Made by a program: the position numbers and the translations under genes. Under the pieces are notes generated by a model that worked only from the letters and a program-made list of their open reading frames with translations, was not told where the DNA came from and searched no databases. A stretch of DNA of 64,000 nt from contig NZ_SCRP01000010.1 in assembly GCF_004298475.1 (NCBI RefSeq), forward strand, positions 124,001 to 188,000, in the 5' to 3' direction. Positions 1-11,087 of this stretch are shown here, piece after piece (the first letter of the stretch is position 1; each line of letters opens with the position of its first letter). Source of the DNA: Paraburkholderia sp. GTDB lineage: Bacteria > Pseudomonadota > Gammaproteobacteria > Burkholderiales > Burkholderiaceae.

Positions 1-651
1 TCGACCGCGCACGATCTCGAACTGACCGACCGCATGACGGTCGCGATTGCCGTACAGGCATCGCTGCCGGTGCTGAACCTGTCGCTCGATCTGTATCGCG
101 GCTGGGTCGGCGTGATCGTGTATCCGGGCGAGTTCGTGATCCGCAAGACCGTCGAGGACGAGGACGGCGTGATTCACGAAGTCGAGCAGGACGCGAGCGG
201 CGAAGCATGGGAAGGCGGTCCGGTGATCCTCTCGTGGGAAGACGCGCAGATGACCGGCGGCGCCGACGCCTACAACGTCGTAATCCACGAGTTCGCGCAC
301 AAGATCGACATGGTGAACGGCGAGGCGGACGGTCATCCACCGCTTTTTCGCCGCTGGCACGCGCCGCTCGACGCGCACGCCTGGGCCGACGTCTTCGACA
401 ACGCCTACGACCAGTTTTGTGCGAAAGTCGATGCCGTGCCGCAGCGGCGCTGGGCGCGCTTCGAGCGCGAAGCGCTGATCGATCCCTATGCGGCCGATCA
501 CCCGTCGGAGTTTTTCGCCGTGTGCAGCGAAGCCCTGTTTGTGAAGCCGCACGAATTCGAGTCCGAGTATCCCGAGCTTTACCGGCTGCTCGCCCGTTAT
601 TACCGGCAGGACCCGGCGAGAGTCGGCGCCCTCGCCGGTTTCGGCGAGTAG
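1..651 (+). CDS. mtfA: MtfA-type M90 zinc metallopeptidase (5' end outside window)
   Basis: The reading frame is open from base 1, so the N-terminus lies upstream; 216 residues are visible against roughly 250-270 for the family. The zinc-peptidase signature HEFAHKID (HExxH) is present, followed by a downstream Glu-rich helix (HPSEFFAVCSEALF) that probably supplies the third ligand, as in MtfA/DUF980 proteins. Family knowledge: E. coli MtfA binds the Mlc repressor and so affects glucose PTS expression, but it is also a cytosolic aminopeptidase. No Mlc or PTS gene is nearby, so only the peptidase role is supported here. Confidence 0.85.
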   Translation, partial: STAHDLELTDRMTVAIAVQASLPVLNLSLDLYRGWVGVIVYPGEFVIRKTVEDEDGVIHEVEQDASGEAWEGGPVILSWEDAQMTGGADAYNVVIHEFAHKIDMVNGEADGHPPLFRRWHAPLDAHAWADVFDNAYDQFCAKVDAVPQRRWARFEREALIDPYAADHPSEFFAVCSEALFVKPHEFESEYPELYRLLARYYRQDPARVGALAGFGE

Positions 652-829
652 CACCGCAAAAATTCGCCAACAGACTGATTTTCTGGCATAATCGTCGTTT
701 TTCGACCTTGGGCAAGTGGCTCGCGCTTTATTTTTTGTCGCAAGCGATTGTTACAAGCAGTTGCGCGTGCAGGGTTGCACGTGAATTGCGGGCGCGCGGG
801 TTGGCTACCGCCAGATTTAAGGACAAACC

Positions 830-1093
830 ATGAAAGAAGGCATTCACCCGGATTACCGCGAAGTCCTGTTCGTCGACGTTTCGAACGACTTCAGGTTCGT
901 GACCCGCTCGACCATCCAGACGCGCGAAACCGCCGAATTCAACGGCAAGACGTACCCGCTCGCGAAGATCGAAGTGTCGTCGGAATCGCATCCGTTCTAC
1001 ACGGGCACGCAAAAGATCATGGACACGGCCGGCCGTGTCGAGAAGTTCAACAAGAAGTTCGGCGCACGCGCCACGGGCAAGGTCGCGAAGTAA
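830..1093 (+). CDS. rpmE2: 50S ribosomal protein L31 type B
   Basis: This 87-residue protein begins [16 protein letters not shown] and carries the type B insertion around [14 protein letters not shown]. It lacks the CxxC zinc-ribbon cysteines of type A L31, so it is the zinc-independent (C-minus) form. Family knowledge: such paralogues replace zinc-bearing L31 on the ribosome when zinc is short and are often under Zur control. I did not find a convincing Zur box in the 178 bases upstream. The gene is monocistronic, followed at once by a strong hairpin terminator. Confidence 0.95.
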   Translation: MKEGIHPDYREVLFVDVSNDFRFVTRSTIQTRETAEFNGKTYPLAKIEVSSESHPFYTGTQKIMDTAGRVEKFNKKFGARATGKVAK

Positions 1094-1150
1094 ATTTCGC
1101 GAATCACCTCGCAGTTCACCTGAACCGGCCTTCGCGCCGGTCCCGGAGCA

Positions 1151-1178
1151 AAAAGGGCAGCGGTCGCTGCCCTTTTTT
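1151..1178 (+). terminator. Rho-independent terminator of rpmE2
   Basis: A 12-bp stem (AAAAGGGCAGCG with CGCTGCCCTTTT) closes on a two-base loop and runs into a T tract. It begins 58 bases after the rpmE2 stop. Confidence 0.9.
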
Positions 1179-1200
1179 GTTGCCGCCACTATTGACTGCG

Positions 1201-1240
1201 TCCGCAACGCCAGGCAACACCAGGCAACATCAAGCAACGC
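1201..1240. repeat. 10-bp degenerate tandem repeat, 4 units
   Basis: Four consecutive 10-mers share the core GCAAC: TCCGCAACGC, CAGGCAACAC, CAGGCAACAT, CAAGCAACGC. It is one of several short-period arrays in this window. Confidence 0.7.
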
Positions 1241-1521
1241 GCGCGTCATAACGTTGCCGGATTGCGATCCGACGCAACTTCCACGCAACTTCGAAGCAAC
1301 GCTCAACGTGACGCGCTGCGGCTCACCCGGCTAGAATGCCGGATGCTTCGCCCCCCGCCCGCTCCAGCGCGAGCGTCACGTCCTGCGGCCCGAATCCCGG
1401 TGAACCGGGCGATCCGCAATCGCTGCAGCACCCCGGCTTGCCGCTGCCGTGCAGTCGTGGCGCGGTCGACACGCCACCAGGCTGCGCAAGCCGGTCCGCT
1501 TATCCGTTTTTTTCGCACTGA

Positions 1522-3276
1522 ATGAAGCCAGCCATTCGACTGACCGCCTCCGCCACCAGCGCCCTGCCGCGCTGGGTGTTGCTGGCTATCTGTATCGCGT
1601 TCGCGTCGTTCGGCCTGTTTGGCCGCGATCCATGGAAAAACGAGGACGCAGCCGGCTTCGGCGTGATGTGGACCATGGCGGGCGGCACGTCTCACGACTG
1701 GCTGCTGCCGAACCTCGTCGGCAAGTACGCCACCGAAAACGGTCCGCTCGGCTATTGGCTCGGCGCGCTCTGCATCCGCGTCTTCGCGCCGTGGGTGGAC
1801 GCGAGCAATGCGTCGCGCATCGCCACCGGGTTGCTGTTCTGTCTCGCCTGCGCGTTCGTCTGGTACAGCGCGTATCTGCTGGGCCGCCGCCCCGAAGTCC
1901 AGCCATTCAAATACGCATTCGGCGGCGAGCCCGAACCGCGCGACTACGGCCGCACGCTCGCCGACGGCGCGCTCCTGATCCTGCTCGCATGCTTCGGCCT
2001 CGCCGAGCGCGGCCACGAAACGACGCCGCAGCTCATGCAGTTCGCCGGCATGGCGATGTTGCTGTACGGCGTCGTGCGTGCGATCGATAAACCTGTTCAG
2101 GGCGCGCTCTGGTGGGGTTTCGCGCTCGGCGTCGTGGCGCTCTCGAGCGATCTGGTGCAGGCGGGCGCGCTGCTGGCCGGCACGCTCGTGATGCTCGTCG
2201 TCGCACCGAGGACGCGCTCGCACTGGCTGCTCGTGGCCGGATTGCCGGTCGCGCTGATCATCGCGGCGTCGTGGCCGATCCTCGCGCTGCAGCGTTATCC
2301 CGACGACGCCGCGTGGTTCCTCAACCAGTGGATCAGGTCGAGCGTCAACGCCTTCTCGGGGCCGCCGGGCTTCGTGCTGCGTTACGCCGCCAAGAACCTG
2401 CCGCTCTTCACGTGGCCCGCATGGCCGCTCGCCTTATGGGCCTGGTTTAGCTGGGCGGGCCTGCGCCGCGCGCCGCACGTCGCCATTCCACTGTCTGTCA
2501 TCCTGCCGCTATTGCTGCTCATCGCCGTGCAGAGCCACGAGACGAACCGCATCTTCATGATCGTGCTGCCCGCGCTGTCGGTGCTGGCCGCGTTCGCGCT
2601 GCCCACGCTCAAGCGCGGCGCGATCAACGCCATCGACTGGTTCGCCGTACTGAGCTTCACGATCCTCAGCACGTTCGTCTGGCTCGTGTGGCTCGCGGGC
2701 ATGACCGGCTTTCCGGCTCCGCTCGCCCGCAATCTCGCGCGCCTCGCGCCCGGTTTCTCGCCGCAGTTCAATTTCCTCTCGTTCGCGTGCGCCGTCGTCG
2801 TGACGCTCTTCTGGATAGGACTCGTCCAGTGGCGCGTGTCGCGGCATCCGAAGGTGTTGTGGCGCAGCATCGTGCTCTCGAGCGCCGGCACGACCCTGAT
2901 GTGGGTCCTGCTGATGACGCTCTGGCTGCCCGTCGTCAACTTCAGCCGGACGTATCGCGACGTCGCGCAGCAGATCGCCGCCCACCTGCCCGCCGACTAC
3001 GCGTGCATCTCCCCGGTCCGGCTCGGCGATGCCCAGATCGCGACCTTCGCCTACTTCGGCAAGATGCACTTCTCGTTCAACGACGATTGCGACGTGATCC
3101 TGCGCCAGGACACCCCGGCCTACGGCGCGCCCACTTCGCCGCCGAACTATGCATGGAAGCTCGTCTGGGAAAGCCGCCGCGCCGCCGACCGCGACGAGCA
3201 ATTCCGCCTGTATGTGCGCATCGACCGGCCGCAGACTCCGCCGAAGCGCCGCGTCTGGCGCAAGCGCCCGGACTGA
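1522..3276 (+). CDS. ArnT-like (GT39/GT-C) membrane glycosyltransferase
   Basis: This 584-residue polytopic inner-membrane protein has an N-terminal membrane segment followed by a periplasmic loop with FGRDPWKNEDAAGFG. That Asp/Glu-bearing loop has the same placement as the acidic catalytic loop of ArnT/PMT-type GT-C enzymes. About ten further hydrophobic segments follow, then a soluble C-terminal domain of about 110 residues. Such enzymes use a polyprenyl-phosphate sugar donor. The acceptor cannot be told from sequence, and the bona fide arnT is at 17.6 kb, so this is a paralogue. The MATE gene starts 7 bases after its stop and is probably co-transcribed. Confidence 0.75.
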   Translation: MKPAIRLTASATSALPRWVLLAICIAFASFGLFGRDPWKNEDAAGFGVMWTMAGGTSHDWLLPNLVGKYATENGPLGYWLGALCIRVFAPWVDASNASRIATGLLFCLACAFVWYSAYLLGRRPEVQPFKYAFGGEPEPRDYGRTLADGALLILLACFGLAERGHETTPQLMQFAGMAMLLYGVVRAIDKPVQGALWWGFALGVVALSSDLVQAGALLAGTLVMLVVAPRTRSHWLLVAGLPVALIIAASWPILALQRYPDDAAWFLNQWIRSSVNAFSGPPGFVLRYAAKNLPLFTWPAWPLALWAWFSWAGLRRAPHVAIPLSVILPLLLLIAVQSHETNRIFMIVLPALSVLAAFALPTLKRGAINAIDWFAVLSFTILSTFVWLVWLAGMTGFPAPLARNLARLAPGFSPQFNFLSFACAVVVTLFWIGLVQWRVSRHPKVLWRSIVLSSAGTTLMWVLLMTLWLPVVNFSRTYRDVAQQIAAHLPADYACISPVRLGDAQIATFAYFGKMHFSFNDDCDVILRQDTPAYGAPTSPPNYAWKLVWESRRAADRDEQFRLYVRIDRPQTPPKRRVWRKRPD

Positions 3277-3283
3277 GGGCGCC

Positions 3284-3319
3284 GTGCCTGGCACCGTCGC
3301 AGGCACAGTCGCAGGCACC
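3284..3319 (+). repeat. 12-bp tandem repeat at the start of the MATE gene
   Basis: Three 12-mers (GTGCCTGGCACC, GTCGCAGGCACA, GTCGCAGGCACC) encode the tetrapeptide (V)xGT three times. Confidence 0.7.
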
Positions 3320-4687
3320 TTCGCCAGCGACGTCCGCCGCATCGCCGGACTCGCCTGGCCGGTCCTGATCGGCCAGCTCGCGATCATCGCGTTCGGCGTG
3401 ATCGATACGGCGATGGTCGGGCGTTACTCGGCGCTCGACCTCGCGGCGCTCGGACTCGGCTCGTCGATCTATGTCTCCGTCTACATCAGCCTCACCGGCA
3501 TCCTGACCGCGCTGCAGCCCATCGCTGCGCAACTCTACGGCGCGCAGCGCGACGGCGAGATCGGCGAAGAAGTGCGCCAGTCATTCTGGCTCGCGCTCGT
3601 GCTCGCGGTGATCGGTTGCACGATCCTCTATTTTCCCGATCCGCTGCTCGATCTCGCGCACGCACCCGTCGCGCTGCGCGAGCGCACCGTCGAGTATCTG
3701 CGGGTGCTCGCGTTCGGGCTGCCTGCCGGCCTGCTGTTTCGCATCTACAGCTCGCTCGCCAATGCAGTCGGTCGGCCGCGACTCGTGATGATCCTGCAGG
3801 TGGGCGCGCTCGTGCTGAAGGTGCTGCTCAATCGCTGGCTCATCTTCGGCGGGCTCGGCGTGAGTGCGCTCGGCGGCCCGGGCTGCGCGCTCGCGAGCAC
3901 GACGCTCAACTGGGCGCTCGCCATCCTCGCCGCCGTCATGATGACGAAACTCGACGTGTTCGCGCCGTTCGGCATCTTCAGGCACCTCTGCTGGCCGAGC
4001 TGGAGGCGTCAGGCGGAACTGCTCAAGCTCGGCATTCCGATGGGGCTCTCGTATCTGATCGAGGTGACGTCGTACACCTTCATGGCGATCTTCATCGCGC
4101 GGCTCGGCACGACGACGCTCGCGGGTCACCAGATCGCGGGCAATCTCGGCGCAGTGCTGTACATGACACCGCTCTCGATCGGCGTCGCAACCTCGACGCT
4201 CGTCGCCCAGGCGCTCGGCGGCAACCGGCCCGCCGAGGCGCGCACGCTCGCGCGGCACGGCATTGCCACCGCCGTGACGATCGCGTGCTGCTTCGCGCTG
4301 GCTGTGTTCGTGCTGCGGCCGCTCATCATCGGCGGCTATACGCCGGACCCCGCCGTGGCCGTCGCCGCCATGCCGCTCATGGCGATCGTCGCGCTCTATC
4401 ACGTGTTCGATGCGCTCCAGGTCACGACGGCGTTTGCGCTGCGCGCCTACAAGGTCGTCGTCGTGCCGACCGTGATCTATGCGGTCGCGCTCTGGGGCGT
4501 CGGGCTCGGCGGAGGCTATGCGCTCGGTTTCAACGTGATCGGCACGCTCCCCGACTGGGCCACCGGTGCACGCGGCTTCTGGCTCGCCAACATGGCGAGC
4601 CTTGTGATCGCCGGTGCCGGGCTCGCGGTTTATCTGTCGCGCGTGAGCGTGCGGCATGCGCGCGCGAGCGGCGTCGCGGGGCAGTAA
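3284..4687 (+). CDS. MATE family efflux transporter
   Basis: This 467-residue protein has about 12 membrane segments and a MATE N-terminal half (IAGLAWPVLIGQLAIIAFGVIDTAMVG) repeated in the second half (GIPMGLSYLIEVTSYTFMAI). It would exchange Na+ or H+ for cationic drugs or metabolites; the substrate is unknown. I chose the GTG at 3284 because TGAGGG precedes it by a few bases and because MATE proteins rarely have longer N-termini; the frame is open further upstream, inside the preceding gene. The first codons are a 12-bp repeat encoding VPGT-VAGT-VAGT. Confidence 0.88.
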   Translation: MPGTVAGTVAGTFASDVRRIAGLAWPVLIGQLAIIAFGVIDTAMVGRYSALDLAALGLGSSIYVSVYISLTGILTALQPIAAQLYGAQRDGEIGEEVRQSFWLALVLAVIGCTILYFPDPLLDLAHAPVALRERTVEYLRVLAFGLPAGLLFRIYSSLANAVGRPRLVMILQVGALVLKVLLNRWLIFGGLGVSALGGPGCALASTTLNWALAILAAVMMTKLDVFAPFGIFRHLCWPSWRRQAELLKLGIPMGLSYLIEVTSYTFMAIFIARLGTTTLAGHQIAGNLGAVLYMTPLSIGVATSTLVAQALGGNRPAEARTLARHGIATAVTIACCFALAVFVLRPLIIGGYTPDPAVAVAAMPLMAIVALYHVFDALQVTTAFALRAYKVVVVPTVIYAVALWGVGLGGGYALGFNVIGTLPDWATGARGFWLANMASLVIAGAGLAVYLSRVSVRHARASGVAGQ

Positions 4688-4934
4688 TTCACCCTGCGCA
4701 CCCCATCGCGTCTGCGCCGCCGTTGCAGCCCCGCATCCGGCGCGTGCACAATGCGCAGAAGCGTCGAAGACTGCACAGCGCGAATGATTCGTCACGAAGC
4801 GACCGGTAGAATCGGAGCGCTTCCCGTCCACGGATACGCCAACTGTCCTATCCTTGTAGCGCAGCACACCCAATAGATGCAGATGCGTCGTCCGTTCCCG
4901 GCTTACAGAATTTGCCCTCAATGGAGTGATTGTC

Positions 4935-5540
4935 ATGCTGAAAAAGCTGCTGATGTTGCTGGTCGCACTTGGGCTGTCGCTGTCCGCGCTGATGGCGAGC
5001 GCCGTGGAGGTGAACACCGCGGATGAAACCGCGCTCGAATCCGTCAAGGGCATCGGCCCGGCCCACGCAAAGGCAATCCTCGACGAACGCGCGAAACACG
5101 GTCCGTTCAAAGATGCCGACGATCTCGTGAACCGCGTCAAGGGCATCGGTTCGAAGTCGATCCTGAACCTCGAAGCTGCGGGCCTGACGATCAACGGATC
5201 GTCGGCGCCGCCGAGCGGCAAGACGACCGCGACGACGAAGGGCGGCAAGGCGGCCACCAGCGCCGCTCCAGCCGCTGCAGCCACGACGGGCACCGCGCCG
5301 AATCCGACGACATCGGCTCAGACGGGTGCGGTGGCAACCGCGCCGCAAGCGGCATCGGCCGCGAACGCAGGCAAGCCGAAGCACATGAGCAAGAAGGAAA
5401 AGGCCGCCGAAGCCGCGAGCGCAGCCAAAGCCGGCACCGCTGCCTCCGCGCCGGGGGCCGCTTCGGAACCCAAGGCGAAGAAGTCCGGCAAGTCGAAGAA
5501 GAGCAAGGCTGCGTCCGATGCAGCCGCTTCAGGCGCCTGA
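4935..5540 (+). CDS. ComEA-like helix-hairpin-helix DNA-binding protein
   Basis: This 201-residue exported protein has a signal peptide (MLKKLLMLLVALGLSLSALMASA), then a ComEA-type tandem HhH domain: VNTADETALESVKGIGPAHAKAILDERAKHG, with the second hairpin VKGIGSKSILNLEAAG. From about residue 95 on the protein is an Ala/Lys/Thr-rich low-complexity tail with KK and KSKKSK clusters. Family knowledge: ComEA binds incoming DNA in the periplasm during natural transformation. The ATG at 4935 is preferred over the GTG at 4926 because GGAG sits 8 bases before it. The long basic tail is unusual for ComEA. Confidence 0.82.
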   Translation: MLKKLLMLLVALGLSLSALMASAVEVNTADETALESVKGIGPAHAKAILDERAKHGPFKDADDLVNRVKGIGSKSILNLEAAGLTINGSSAPPSGKTTATTKGGKAATSAAPAAAATTGTAPNPTTSAQTGAVATAPQAASAANAGKPKHMSKKEKAAEAASAAKAGTAASAPGAASEPKAKKSGKSKKSKAASDAAASGA

Positions 5541-5705
5541 TTTCCTGCGCCTGTCTGTTGGCGGATTCCGGCTCAGGCCGCTGGTACTAATGGTGCCGCT
5601 TGTGCCAATGGTGCCGATGCCGGTCCGCAACGTACGGCACACCTTGCGTGTGCCGCCCGATTTTCGGCCTCGCCCCCCGCGCGGCCATCACCCTGAGAGA
5701 ACGTC

Positions 5706-6143
5706 ATGAGTCTGCTAGATACCCTCGGTTCCCTGTTCGGTTCATCGTCGCAACAGCCTGGCGGCAACCAGGCCCAGCTCATCGCGATGGCGACCGAATT
5801 CGTCAACAACCAGCCGGGCGGCCTGAACGGCCTCATCCAGAAGTTCCAGCAAGGCGGCCTCGGCGACGTCGTGCAATCGTGGGTCGGCACCGGCGACAAT
5901 CAGGCGATTTCGCCGGATCAGCTGCACAACGTCCTCGGCTCCGACGTCGTTACCGGCCTCGCGCAGAAGGCCGGCATCCAGCCGGATCAGGTGAGCGGCC
6001 TGCTCGCCCAGGTCCTGCCGCACGTCGTCAATGCGGCCACGCCCAACGGTGAAGTGCCCGCCGATGGCCAGATCAACACCAGCAACGTACTCGGCACGCT
6101 CGGCAACCTCGCTTCCCTGTTCGGCGGCAACAAGTCTTCATAA
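5706..6143 (+). CDS. YidB-like DUF937 protein
   Basis: This 145-residue protein begins MSLLDTLGSLFG and has the DUF937/YidB pattern of Gly-Leu-rich helices (NQPGGLNGLIQKFQQGGLGDVVQSWVG, ISPDQLHNVLG). It has no signal peptide or membrane segment. The biochemical role of the family is not established. It ends in front of a bidirectional terminator shared with clpB. Confidence 0.85.
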   Translation: MSLLDTLGSLFGSSSQQPGGNQAQLIAMATEFVNNQPGGLNGLIQKFQQGGLGDVVQSWVGTGDNQAISPDQLHNVLGSDVVTGLAQKAGIQPDQVSGLLAQVLPHVVNAATPNGEVPADGQINTSNVLGTLGNLASLFGGNKSS

Positions 6144-6170
6144 GCTGCGCGTTCCCGCGCACGGGCATGA

Positions 6171-6205
6171 AAAAAGGGCAACGGAAAAATTCCGTTGCCC
6201 TTTTT
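6171..6205. terminator. Bidirectional terminator between yidB-like gene and clpB
   Basis: A 16-bp perfect stem (AAAAAGGGCAACGGAA with its complement) has a three-base loop. A-rich and T-rich flanks give a U tract on both strands, suiting the convergent genes on either side. Confidence 0.92.
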
Positions 6206-6221
6206 GCTGGCGGCGGCGCGC

Positions 6222-8819
<2,598 letters not shown>

Positions 8820-8854
8820 TTAGAACGAGACCTCCAGTATCTTTACTGTCACCA

Positions 8855-8883
8855 AATCTGAGGGGCGATGTGCGAGTTTCAAG
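8855..8883 (-). promoter_or_regulatory. Sigma-32 type heat-shock promoter of clpB
   Basis: Read on the minus strand, CTTGAAA is followed after 11 bases by CCCCTCAG, a close match to the sigma-32 consensus (CTTGAAA, 11-16 bases, CCCCATNT). It lies about 38-64 bases upstream of the clpB start. Confidence 0.75.
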
Positions 8884-8994
8884 CGCCAGATACGTCATTT
8901 TTTCCGATTTATTGAATCGGGCGCACGAACGCGTTCCGGCGCTCAGTGCGGCGCCCGAAATTCGCATTCTGGAAGCAGAAGATTCAGCCGTCGA

Positions 8995-9498
8995 TCAATG
9001 TTCGCGCGACGGATGACGTGACGCCGGATGTTTCTCCGGCAGCGGCATGAAGACGACCGGTGCAAGGCCGAGCAGACCGGCGAGTTCCACAGTCGGTTGC
9101 GCCAGTTCGCCGATGGTGTGGCGGTCGAGTTCGGCGAAGAACGCCGCGCGGGCGACCACCAGCGCGTGCTTGAGGCGGCAATGGGGTTCGATGACGCATT
9201 CGCGCTCGGTGCGGTCGTCGCGGAAACACCCGACCAGCGCGACGTCGTTTTCCGTCTGCCGCACCACCTCGCCCACGGAAAGCGAGAGCGAATTCGCCGC
9301 GAGGCGCAGCCCGCCGTGGCGCCCGCGGACCGTGTCCACCCAGCCGAGTTCGCTGAGCTGCTGGACGACTTTCATCAGATGATTCTTCGAAATGCCGTAA
9401 GCGTCCGAGATTTCCTGGATCGTCGCGAGTTCATCCCCGCGCAAAGCAAGGTACAGCATCACGCGCAGCGAGTAGTCAGTGTAGTCGGTCAGTTTCAT
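8995..9498 (-). CDS. nsrR: Rrf2-family nitric oxide-sensing repressor NsrR
   Basis: This 167-residue protein has an N-terminal Rrf2 winged helix (MKLTDYTDYSLRVMLYLAL ... VRGRHGGLRLA) and three cysteines, C91, C101 and C107, in the iron-sulfur region. The spacing between the first two is wider than in E. coli NsrR. Family knowledge: NO destroys the cluster and relieves repression of NO-detoxification genes. The divergent truncated-haemoglobin gene is the natural target, which favours NsrR over IscR or other Rrf2 members. Confidence 0.82.
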   Translation of the reverse strand: MKLTDYTDYSLRVMLYLALRGDELATIQEISDAYGISKNHLMKVVQQLSELGWVDTVRGRHGGLRLAANSLSLSVGEVVRQTENDVALVGCFRDDRTERECVIEPHCRLKHALVVARAAFFAELDRHTIGELAQPTVELAGLLGLAPVVFMPLPEKHPASRHPSREH

Positions 9499-9631
9499 GA
9501 TCGGCAGTGGCGACGACGGTCAAGTCCATACCTTAACATGTGTCACGTGTGCACGTTTGCGCATTTGTCCGATATCATGAATCCCCACGATTCAACGGCA
9601 GTTCAATTTTTCGCTTTCGCCACGCTGCAAG
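9499..9631. promoter_or_regulatory. nsrR / truncated haemoglobin divergent promoter region
   Basis: This 133-base divergent spacer is richer in A+T than its surroundings and contains a symmetrical cluster around TTAACATGTGTCACGTGTG (9532-9550). It is a candidate operator region, but I cannot match it confidently to a published NsrR box. Confidence 0.4.
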
Positions 9632-10111
9632 ATGACCACTACCGACGCTCTCACCGCCGACACCCGGCACACCGAACCCACCGAAGACAACATCCGCGAA
9701 CTCGTCTACGCGTTCTACGACCGCGTGCGCGGCGACGCGCTGCTAGGCCCGGTGTTCGATGGCGTGCTGGCTGGCCGGTGGGACGACCATTTGCCGAAGA
9801 TGTGCCGCTTCTGGGCGAGCCTCGTGCTCGGCAGCAAAACGTACCAGGGCAATGTGCAGCAGGCGCATCAGCCGCTGCCCGGCATCGAGCCGCGGCATTT
9901 CAGCCACTGGCTGTACCTGTTCCTCGATACGGTCGAGTCGCGCTACCGGCCCGCAGCGGCCATACAGTTCATGGAGCCCGCGCTGCGGATCGCGCAGAGC
10001 CTGCAGTTGAGCCGCTTCGGCTGGAATTACACGATTCCGGCGGAACAGCAGGCACTGCTCACGCGCATTGCGCCGCGCGAGCGCGCGGCGGGTTCTGGGC
10101 ACGGTCACTGA
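9632..10111 (+). CDS. Group III truncated haemoglobin
   Basis: This 159-residue globin has the group III pattern: ELVYAFYDRVRGDALLGPVFDGVL (helix B region with Tyr), PKMCRFWASLVLGSKTYQGN, then PRHFSHWLYLFLDTV carrying the proximal His. Such proteins bind O2 and NO, and in several bacteria they are linked to nitrosative stress. The gene diverges from nsrR across 133 bases, so NO-inducible expression is likely, though that is inferred from position. Confidence 0.85.
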   Translation: MTTTDALTADTRHTEPTEDNIRELVYAFYDRVRGDALLGPVFDGVLAGRWDDHLPKMCRFWASLVLGSKTYQGNVQQAHQPLPGIEPRHFSHWLYLFLDTVESRYRPAAAIQFMEPALRIAQSLQLSRFGWNYTIPAEQQALLTRIAPRERAAGSGHGH

Positions 10112-10266
10112 ATAACGGACTGGCGAACGGGTTCAGATCCATACGCGTGGTGGCAAGACGCAGGTCGGCCAGGCGGAACGTGCGGGCTGACCTCACCTCG
10201 CCACTCGGCCACGGCTCGCAGGACTGGCGGTTAGTTGCAATTCCGCGAAACTCGTACTCATGCGCG

Positions 10267-10297
10267 AGCGGCCTGGCTACCCGGCCAGGCCGCTTTC
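10267..10297 (+). terminator. Hairpin between truncated haemoglobin gene and moaE
   Basis: A 10-bp stem (AGCGGCCTGG with CCAGGCCGCT) has an eight-base loop and is followed only by TTC. It lies between convergent genes. The poor T tract makes efficient intrinsic termination uncertain. Confidence 0.5.
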
Positions 10298-10317
10298 ATC
10301 CGATGCTGGCGCCGCGC

Positions 10318-10800
10318 TCAGCCCTTCTCCGGCGCCACGTTCCCCGAGGTGATGCCCCAGCGCGCGAGCGCCGCATCGTCGGCCACACGGGCATCCACCC
10401 AACGCGCGCCGTCCGGGGTTTCTTCTTTCTTCCAGAACGGCGCCTCGGTCTTCAGATAATCCATCACGAATTCGCACGAAGAGAAAGCGTCGCCGCGATG
10501 CATCGACGTCGTCGCCACGAGGACGATCTGATCGAGCGGCGCAAGCTTGCCGACCCGATGCACGATCAGCACCTCGATGCCCGGCCAGCGCCGCTGCGCT
10601 TCGGCAACGATGCTCTCCAGCGCCTTCTCGGTCATGCCGGGATAGTGCTCCAGTTCCATCGTCGCAACCGTGCTGCCCTCGTTGAGGTCGCGCACGGTGC
10701 CGACGAAGCACGCCACCGCGCCAATCGCCGGATTGCGTGCTCGCAGTTGTGCGACCTCGGTCGTCAGGTCGAAATCTTCGGTTTGTACGCGCACGGGCAT
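10318..10800 (-). CDS. moaE: Molybdopterin synthase catalytic subunit MoaE
   Basis: This 160-residue protein has the MoaE core: GAVACFVGTVRDLNEGSTVATMELEHYPGMTEKAL, the HRVG segment and the MHRGDAFSSCEFVMDYLKTEAPFWKKE motif with the active-site Lys residues. With MoaD thiocarboxylate it converts cyclic pyranopterin monophosphate to molybdopterin. It lies 19 bases downstream of moaD and is the last gene of the moeA-moaD-moaE run. Confidence 0.96.
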   Translation of the reverse strand: MPVRVQTEDFDLTTEVAQLRARNPAIGAVACFVGTVRDLNEGSTVATMELEHYPGMTEKALESIVAEAQRRWPGIEVLIVHRVGKLAPLDQIVLVATTSMHRGDAFSSCEFVMDYLKTEAPFWKKEETPDGARWVDARVADDAALARWGITSGNVAPEKG

Positions 10801-10819
10801 GGCCGCTCTCCTCTACGCC

Positions 10820-11077
10820 TTAGCCGCCCGTCACCGGCGGGAAGAATGCCACTTCGCAGCCCTCGGTGATGCGCGTGGCCGGCGCCGTCATCACGTGATT
10901 GCAGGCCATGCGCAGCGCCCGGCCTTCCGCCAGCACCTCCGCCCAGACGCCGCCGCGCGCGCGCAGCCAGCCGCGCACGTCGCCCACCGTCGCGATGCCG
11001 TCGGGCACCGTCACCGATTCCTCGGCCACGCCCAGCGCCTCGCGCACGCTCGCAAAAAATCTCAACTGGATCTTCAT
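10820..11077 (-). CDS. moaD: Molybdopterin synthase sulfur carrier subunit MoaD
   Basis: This 85-residue ubiquitin-fold protein begins MKIQLRFFASVREALG and ends in FFPPVTGG, the C-terminal Gly-Gly that is adenylated and thiocarboxylated. The ATG at 11077 gives the normal family length; the open frame further upstream runs into moeA. It starts 10 bases after the moeA stop, so translation is probably coupled. Confidence 0.95.
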   Translation of the reverse strand: MKIQLRFFASVREALGVAEESVTVPDGIATVGDVRGWLRARGGVWAEVLAEGRALRMACNHVMTAPATRITEGCEVAFFPPVTGG

Positions 11078-11087
11078 AAAGTCCGGC

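Larger units (their letters stand above)
1094..1521. other. Intergenic region with terminator and 10-bp repeats
   Basis: This 428-base gap holds the rpmE2 terminator and then a degenerate 10-bp tandem array (1201-1240). The rest is GC-rich with no credible start codon plus ribosome site on either strand. The promoter of the next gene must lie here but no clear -10/-35 pair stands out. Confidence 0.6.

Noticed and set aside
9028..10869. 613-codon plus-strand frame across nsrR and moaE
   Set aside because: It covers three confirmed genes in the wrong frame; the genuine globin starts at 9632 in another frame.
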